Positions 5,173 to 8,882 of a DNA stretch of 8,882 nucleotides are shown in pieces. Made by a program: the position numbers and the translations under genes. Under the pieces are notes generated by a model. That model saw only the letters and a program-made list of their open reading frames with translations. It was not told the DNA's origin and did no database searches. Source of the stretch: CAYTOF01 sp964439435 (GTDB lineage Bacteria; Bacillota; Clostridia; Oscillospirales; QAMX01); assembly GCA_964439435.1 (NCBI GenBank), contig CAYTOF010000078.1, forward strand, positions 1 to 8,882, given 5' to 3'. Each line of letters opens with the position of its first letter. The first letter of the stretch is position 1.

Positions 5173-6044
5173 GCAAAATCAAAGTGGAAAATGCGATCAT
5201 CATGGCAGCGGGGCTTTCCTCGAGATTTGCCCCCCTTTCCTATGAGCGGCCAAAGGCACTGGTGCGTGTCCGAGGGGAGATTTTGATCGAGCGGCAGATC
5301 CGCCAGCTTTTGGAGGCCGGCATTTCAGACATAGCGGTGGTGGTGGGATACAAGGCGGAGATGTTTTCATATCTCGAAGGGGTCTATGGCGTAAAGCTCA
5401 TCTTCAACCCCGAATACGCCGTGAGAAACAACCACAGCACCCTTTACTATGCCCGAAAAAAGCTTGGCAACACCTATATCTGCTCGGCGGACAACTACTT
5501 CACCCAAAATGTGTTCAACGCGAGGGAAGACCGCGGGTTTTACAGTGCGGTTTATGCAGATGGGCCGACGGAGGAGTGGTGCATCAGCGCAAATTTTGAC
5601 GGCAGGATAGAGGGCGTGACCATCGGCGGGGAAAACGCCTGGATCATGCTCGGCCATGTGTTTTTCACGCAGGAGTTCTCGGAGAGGTTTGTCCAAATTT
5701 TAGAGGGCATATATGAGGAGAGCGCCACGGTGCCTCTTCTCTGGGAGCACATATATTTGAAACACACAGACCGGCTTTCGCTGTATGTCAAAAAATACGG
5801 TGAGGGCATCATCACGGAGTTTGACACGCTGGAGGAGCTGCGGGCATTTGATGAGAGCTACATGGTACGCAGCGGCTCAAAGGTACTGGAAAGCATCGCA
5901 TCTGGCTTTGGCTGCGGCGAAGGGGAGATAGGGCGCATCACCCCCTTTAAACCAAATGGGGAGATAATCGGCTTTGAGTTTTGGCGCGGGTCGGAGCCCT
6001 ATATCTACATTTCAAAAAGCGGCGAGATCATATCCAAAAAATAG
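5169..6044 (+). CDS. LicC-like nucleotidyltransferase with kinase-lobe-like C-terminal tail
   Basis: A 291-residue cytosolic nucleotidyltransferase of the same family as the middle domain of the preceding protein. It shows IMAAGLSSRFAPL (11-23) for NTP binding, RPKAL (27-31), GEILIERQI (36-44) and an acidic metal ligand Asp108 in SADNY. It probably joins a nucleotide, likely CTP, to a phosphorylated amino alcohol or sugar. The start overlaps the upstream stop by ATGA (translational coupling) with AGGGG six bases before it. Residues 238-285 align by eye with the first 50 or so residues of the upstream kinase domain: KVLESIA with RVLRVIA, GFEFWRG with SFVFSAE, PYIYI with KYICR. The rest of the kinase, including its catalytic loop, is absent. 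The tail therefore looks like a reduced kinase lobe. Substrate specificity cannot be assigned. Confidence 0.85.
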   Translation: MSKIKVENAIIMAAGLSSRFAPLSYERPKALVRVRGEILIERQIRQLLEAGISDIAVVVGYKAEMFSYLEGVYGVKLIFNPEYAVRNNHSTLYYARKKLGNTYICSADNYFTQNVFNAREDRGFYSAVYADGPTEEWCISANFDGRIEGVTIGGENAWIMLGHVFFTQEFSERFVQILEGIYEESATVPLLWEHIYLKHTDRLSLYVKKYGEGIITEFDTLEELRAFDESYMVRSGSKVLESIASGFGCGEGEIGRITPFKPNGEIIGFEFWRGSEPYIYISKSGEIISKK

Positions 6045-6067
6045 AAAACAGGAAGCGGGCAAAAGAG

Positions 6068-7624
6068 ATGGAAAGCAAAAAAACACAGAGTCTGGCATCG
6101 AGGTTGAACTGGAGGATAACGCTTATCCCCATCATCGGCATCACGGCGCTGGCGGCATTCTTCATGATTTTTCCGGACATTTCGGCAAGAGGGCTGGGTG
6201 TCCTGCGGGATTTCCTCGGAAACAAGCTCGGCTCATACTACATCGTGCTGGGGCTTGGGATCTTCCTCTGCTCCATGTACATCGCCTTTTCAAAATACGG
6301 CGCCATCAGGCTCGGCAAAGATGCAAAACCGAGGTTTTCAAGCTTTTCCTGGGGGACGATGATCTTCACCTCCACCATGGCGGCGGACATCCTCTACTGG
6401 TCCCTCATCGAGTGGGCCTATTACACGCAGGAGCCCCATATTATAGCAAAAGGCGTGCAGGAGTGGGCGTCCACCTACCCGCTCTTTCACTGGGGGCCGA
6501 TTCCCTGGGGCTTTTACATCATCTTGGCGGCTTCCTTTGGCTTTATGCTCCATGTGAAGGGGCGCAATCGGCAAAAGTTTTCCGAGGCCTGCAGGCCCAT
6601 CTTGGGCAAGTGGGTGGACGGAGCTCTGGGGGAGGTCATCGACCTGGTGGCTGTCTTTGCCCTGCTGGCAGGCACGGCGACGACGTTTTCCATGGCCACG
6701 CCGCTGCTGGCCGCCGCCATCAGCCAAGTATTCGGCGTTCATGCGGGTGTTGGGCTCACCATCATCATCCTCGGGCTCATCGCCTTTGTCTACACCCTGG
6801 CGGTGTGGTTTGGCATAAAGGGCATCTCAAAGCTTGCAAACATCTGCACATATCTCTTTTTTGCCCTCCTGGTCTATTTCCTCGTGGGGGGCGGGCAGTT
6901 CATATACATCATAGAGACGGGCATTTCGGGCGTTGGCAATCTGGTGCAAAACTTTTTTGGCATGTCCACCTGGCTTGACCCCCTGCGCACCTCAGGGGAC
7001 GGCATCACGGGCTTTGCGCAAAACTGGACGGTGTTTTACTGGGCCTATTGGATGGCTTGGTGTGTGGCGACGCCCTTTTTCATCGGCGTCATCTCCGCCG
7101 GCCGCACAATCCGCAATACAATCCTCGGGGGGTATCTCTGGGGGATTGCGGGCACATTTACCTCCTTTATCGTCTTTGGCAACTTCGGCCTTGCCCAGCA
7201 GGTAAAGGGCCATCTGGATGTGGGCGGTGCGCTCTCGGCAGGAGCGACTCCCTCGGAGGTCATACTCTCGATTTTTGACAAGCTGCCCCTTGCAAATGTG
7301 GGGCTTATTCTCCTCGCCCTCACGATGATCGCCTTTTATGCCACAACCTTTGACGCCCTGACCATGGTGGTGTCGTCTTATTCCTATAAAAAGCTGAAGG
7401 TCAGCGAGGAGCCGGACAAAAAGATCAGGCTTTTGTGGGCCATTGTCTTCATCGTGTTTCCCATCGCGCTGATCTTTTCGGAAAACTCGCTCAACCACCT
7501 CCAAAGCGTGTCCATCATCGCAGCTTTTCCCATCGGCATCATAGCCATCCTGATTGTCGCAAGCTTTATAAAAGACGGAAAAAAGTATCTCTTGGAAAAC
7601 CCCACCCCGCAAAAGAAAAAATAA
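6068..7624 (+). CDS. BCCT-family transporter (choline/betaine/carnitine type)
   Basis: A 518-residue membrane protein with about twelve hydrophobic segments, as expected for BCCT carriers. These import quaternary amines by Na+ or H+ coupling or by substrate exchange. Family signatures: MAADILYWSLIEWAYY (104-119, TM3 region), NWTVFYWAYWMAW (319-331, the tryptophan box of TM8) and GRTIRN (345-350) just after it. TM8 keeps four Trp but has Tyr327 where BetP and CaiT have Trp. The glycine-rich TM3 segment of Na+-coupled BetP is not present; IEWAYY is closer to CaiT-like members as I recall them. The ATG start is 23 bases after the upstream stop. AGGAAG lies 12 bases away, a long spacing, so translation may be modest. 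As last gene of the operon it most likely feeds choline to the kinase, replacing the LicB permease of other lic loci. Confidence 0.92.
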   Translation: MESKKTQSLASRLNWRITLIPIIGITALAAFFMIFPDISARGLGVLRDFLGNKLGSYYIVLGLGIFLCSMYIAFSKYGAIRLGKDAKPRFSSFSWGTMIFTSTMAADILYWSLIEWAYYTQEPHIIAKGVQEWASTYPLFHWGPIPWGFYIILAASFGFMLHVKGRNRQKFSEACRPILGKWVDGALGEVIDLVAVFALLAGTATTFSMATPLLAAAISQVFGVHAGVGLTIIILGLIAFVYTLAVWFGIKGISKLANICTYLFFALLVYFLVGGGQFIYIIETGISGVGNLVQNFFGMSTWLDPLRTSGDGITGFAQNWTVFYWAYWMAWCVATPFFIGVISAGRTIRNTILGGYLWGIAGTFTSFIVFGNFGLAQQVKGHLDVGGALSAGATPSEVILSIFDKLPLANVGLILLALTMIAFYATTFDALTMVVSSYSYKKLKVSEEPDKKIRLLWAIVFIVFPIALIFSENSLNHLQSVSIIAAFPIGIIAILIVASFIKDGKKYLLENPTPQKKK

Positions 7625-7721
7625 CGGCAAAAGACTAAAAGCGAAATATCAGTCTAAAGGCCCTTATACACCTTCTACATAGAGTGGCGCAAGGCCCTTA
7701 TTCCCCTCCTTCGGAGGGGTG
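7625..7721. other. Short 3' region of the operon with a repeat-derived hairpin
   Basis: No gene. AAGGCCCTTA occurs twice (7659-7668 and 7691-7700). The CCCCTCC-TTC-GGAGGGG hairpin at 7703-7719 is the first strong stem after the transporter and belongs to the repeat family. No conventional terminator with a U tract is visible, so the repeat hairpins may form the 3' end of the operon transcript. Confidence 0.45.
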
Positions 7722-7743
7722 GCGCGGCGCGCATGCGACGTGA

Positions 7744-7923
7744 CGGGGTGGTTCTTCCCCTTTACACTTGCTTTCTGAGTTGAGCATAGCATCGACATGG
7801 CTCTTTTTTTGTTTTAGAATGGAATTTAATACAGCGCCAAAAATATAAAACAAAAGGTCAAAGGCTATCTATGTAATAACACCTATATACTTAAATTCTG
7901 TGGAGCCCGGAGAAACCACCCCG
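7744..7923. mobile_element. MITE-like element, copy 3 (about 180 bp), opposite orientation
   Basis: Ends CGGGGTGGTT (7744-7753) and AACCACCCCG (7914-7923) are perfect 10-bp inverted repeats. Read on the minus strand, the interior follows the left-hand copies in order: a CTCCACAGAATTTAAG block, TTTGACCTTTTG then TTTTATAT, GCTCAACTC, then GGGGAAGAACCACCCCGTC. It is therefore the same family in inverse orientation. It is identical to copy 4 except at one base near its right end. No coding capacity. Confidence 0.72.
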
Positions 7924-8071
7924 CCTGCGGCACCCCTCCGGTGGAGGGGAATTTTTTATCGTTTAGTTTAATCTCCTTACATTTGATAAATTATCAGTTT
8001 AAAGCCTTTAATTCCCCTCTCCTTCGTGAGAGTAGCGCCCTGCGGTCGCGCGCGGCGCGCATGCGACGTGA
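7924..8071. repeat. Linker between copies 3 and 4
   Basis: GC-rich hairpins flank an AT-rich middle. CCCCTCC (7933-7939) pairs with GGAGGGG (7943-7949) around a 3-nt loop. ATCGTTTAGT near 7968-7977 echoes 173-182 of the left array, and a decayed ATTCCCCTC block lies near 8010. GCGCGGCGCGCATGCGACGTG (8050-8070, with an ambiguous left edge) leads into copy 4 exactly as at copy 3. No gene is seen. Confidence 0.5.
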
Positions 8072-8251
8072 CGGGGTGGTTCTTCCCCTTTACACTTGCT
8101 TTCTGAGTTGAGCATAGCATCGACATGGCTCTTTTTTTGTTTTAGAATGGAATTTAATACAGCGCCAAAAATATAAAACAAAAGGTCAAAGGCTATCTAT
8201 GTAATAACACCTATATACTTAAATTCTGTGGAGCCCGGTGAAACCACCCCG
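8072..8251. mobile_element. MITE-like element, copy 4 (about 180 bp), near-identical to copy 3
   Basis: Same ends and interior as copy 3 at a constant offset of 328. The match runs from 7722/8050 to 7910/8238 without a difference (189 bp), then on to 7940/8268 with one A/T change. Such identity between non-coding repeats points to very recent duplication or gene conversion. No coding capacity. Confidence 0.75.
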
Positions 8252-8340
8252 CCTGCGGCACCCCTCCGAAGGAGGGGAATTTACGAGCGTTACCCTCCAC
8301 GGCGGAGGGAATTTACGAGCGCTGCTCTCACGATGGAGGA
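8252..8340. repeat. Repeat-derived hairpins and short direct repeat
   Basis: CCCCTCC (8261-8267) with GGAGGGG (8271-8277), then CCCTCC (8293-8298) with GGAGGG (8304-8309), form two hairpins. AATTTACGAGCG occurs at 8278-8289 and 8309-8320, each after a GGAGGG arm, so this looks like a small tandem duplication at the edge of the array. No gene is seen. Confidence 0.5.
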
Positions 8341-8398
8341 AATAAAAACAAAGCTTTGCACTCTGTAAAGACAAACACCTTACAGAGTGCAAAGCTTT
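8341..8398 (-). terminator. Strong rho-independent terminator, leftward
   Basis: AAAGCTTTGCACTCTGTAA (8350-8368) and TTACAGAGTGCAAAGCTTT (8380-8398) form a perfect 19-bp stem with an 11-nt loop. On the minus strand the stem is followed by GTTTTTATTT. It sits 15 bases past the stop codon of the broken leftward reading frame ending at 8414, so it is the original terminator of that gene. On the plus strand there is no U tract. Confidence 0.8.
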
Positions 8399-8413
8399 AT
8401 GTAAAGTGAAATG

Positions 8414-8533
8414 TTATGCGTGCAGGCCCATTTGGGGTAGGAGGGAGAGGGCGGGGGTGGGGTCGTTGCAGGTTATGAGGGTGCAGCCGCTTTTTGTGGC
8501 GCATTTTATACAATCACAGACAGCACTACCAAT
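8414..8533 (-). pseudogene. 3' remnant of an unrecognised leftward gene (39 codons)
   Basis: An open frame on the minus strand encodes 39 residues ending SLLPQMGLHA and then TAA. It is bounded upstream by an in-frame TAA at 8536-8534 and has no ATG, GTG or TTG start. The codons are GC-rich at third positions, as in the genes of this window, and the AT-rich DNA begins immediately upstream. The peptide is Cys-rich (CDCIKC, SGCTLITC: spacing C-x-C-x2-C-x5-C-x4-C). A proper terminator follows. This is what a gene truncated at its 5' side leaves behind. I do not recognise the family; a small metal-binding C-terminus is possible. A non-standard ATT start, making it a tiny intact gene, is unlikely. 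Confidence 0.5.
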
Positions 8534-8590
8534 TTAGAGGGAAAATATCGCAAGTTTCTATATTTTATTATTTCATTTTTGATTGGTATG

Positions 8591-8599
8591 TGATACAAT
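8591..8599 (+). promoter_or_regulatory. Possible extended -10 promoter of the regulator gene
   Basis: TGATACAAT fits the extended -10 pattern TGnTATAAT with one change. The region 17 bp upstream (TTTCAT) is a poor -35, as is usual for extended -10 promoters. It lies 48 bases before the GTG start at 8648, in an AT-rich stretch. Confidence 0.4.
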
Positions 8600-8647
8600 T
8601 TCAACAAGTGATTGTCGGTTGACTCTTTATGAGGTGAGGTGTTCTCT

Positions 8648-8857
8648 GTGAATATAAGTTACAACAAATTATTTAAGCTGCTTATTGATAAAAACATGAA
8701 AAAATCTGACTTGCGGCTTGCCACAGGTATTAGCCCAAATACACTGACAAAACTTTCCGGCAACGAATATGTTTCCATGGAGGTTCTTGTCAAGATATGT
8801 CGCGCTCTTGAATGCGACTTTTGTGATATTGTGGAAATCCTGCCTTTGAAAAAATAG
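8648..8857 (+). CDS. Small Cro/C1 (XRE)-type helix-turn-helix regulator
   Basis: A 69-residue protein that is essentially one helix-turn-helix domain. KKSDLRLATGISPNTLTKLS (residues 18-37) contains the two DNA-contacting helices, followed by the helices around MEVLVKICRALECDFCDIVEIL, the usual end of this subfamily. Length is normal for stand-alone members (about 65-75). The GTG at 8648 is chosen because GAGGTGAGG (8631-8639) lies 8 bases upstream; the in-frame GTG at 8639 overlaps that site. The gene is clearly more AT-rich than the operon to the left and sits next to a truncated gene, suggesting acquired DNA. Relatives are often found beside restriction-modification genes, prophage genes or toxin-antitoxin genes, but no partner is inside the window. 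Confidence 0.85.
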   Translation: MNISYNKLFKLLIDKNMKKSDLRLATGISPNTLTKLSGNEYVSMEVLVKICRALECDFCDIVEILPLKK

Positions 8858-8882
8858 ATAGCTTTGCATGGCGCAGAAAAAT

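Noticed and set aside
5974..6978. Plus-strand frame of 334 codons overlapping the BCCT gene
   Set aside because: It is the +2 shadow of the transporter, rich in Arg, His and Gly with no motif. The BCCT frame explains the DNA.
8511..8599. Possible inverted repeat (TACAATCACA ... ACTACCAAT against ATTGGTATGTGATACA)
   Set aside because: Matches are only 6-7 bp blocks separated by a gap of different length in the two arms. In AT-rich DNA this is likely chance, so it was not called as an element end.

Overview
The window looks like a chromosomal segment of a Gram-positive Firmicute, most likely a Clostridia-type anaerobe. This rests on a CTC-type ribosomal protein L25, a BioY biotin transporter, strong purine-rich ribosome binding sites, vegetative-type promoters and rho-independent terminators. 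The genes are GC-rich by eye, with many C/G third positions, while the intergenic DNA is AT-rich. The species cannot be named from this window.

Layout. Positions 1-830 hold no believable gene. They are an array of a repeated element: AT-rich units of about 185 bp with short terminal inverted repeats (GACGGGGTGGTTC / GAACCACCCCGTC), separated by GC-rich hairpin linkers. Next come two leftward genes, a histidine phosphatase (932-1636) and ribosomal protein L25 (1806-2441), each followed by a terminator. A divergent promoter region (2442-2745) separates these from rightward bioY (2746-3324). A second promoter at 3376-3404 starts a tight three-gene operon. Its first gene (3433-5172) fuses a winged helix, a LicC-like cytidylyltransferase and a LicA-like choline kinase. 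Its second (5169-6044) is another LicC-like nucleotidyltransferase, overlapping the first by four bases. Its third (6068-7624) is a BCCT-family transporter. Positions 7690-8340 hold the repeat family again in the opposite orientation, including two copies identical over 189 bp. The right end (8341-8882) has an orphan leftward terminator, the broken 3' end of an unrecognised leftward gene, and a lower-GC small Cro/C1-type regulator gene.

How the genes work together. The three-gene operon reads as choline capture and activation. The BCCT carrier imports choline or a related quaternary amine, the LicA domain phosphorylates it, and the LicC domain makes CDP-choline. A LicD-type transferase or CDP-choline lipid transferase would be needed to use the product and is not in this window. 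The second nucleotidyltransferase carries a C-terminal tail that looks like a shortened remnant of the kinase N-lobe, so it probably arose from the same fusion architecture and may act on a different phosphorylated substrate. BioY, L25 and the phosphatase appear to be functionally unrelated neighbours.

The least ordinary features are the inverted-orientation repeat arrays bracketing the whole gene block, the winged-helix fusion with its shortened paralogue, and the junction at about 8530 where a gene has been broken next to the regulator.
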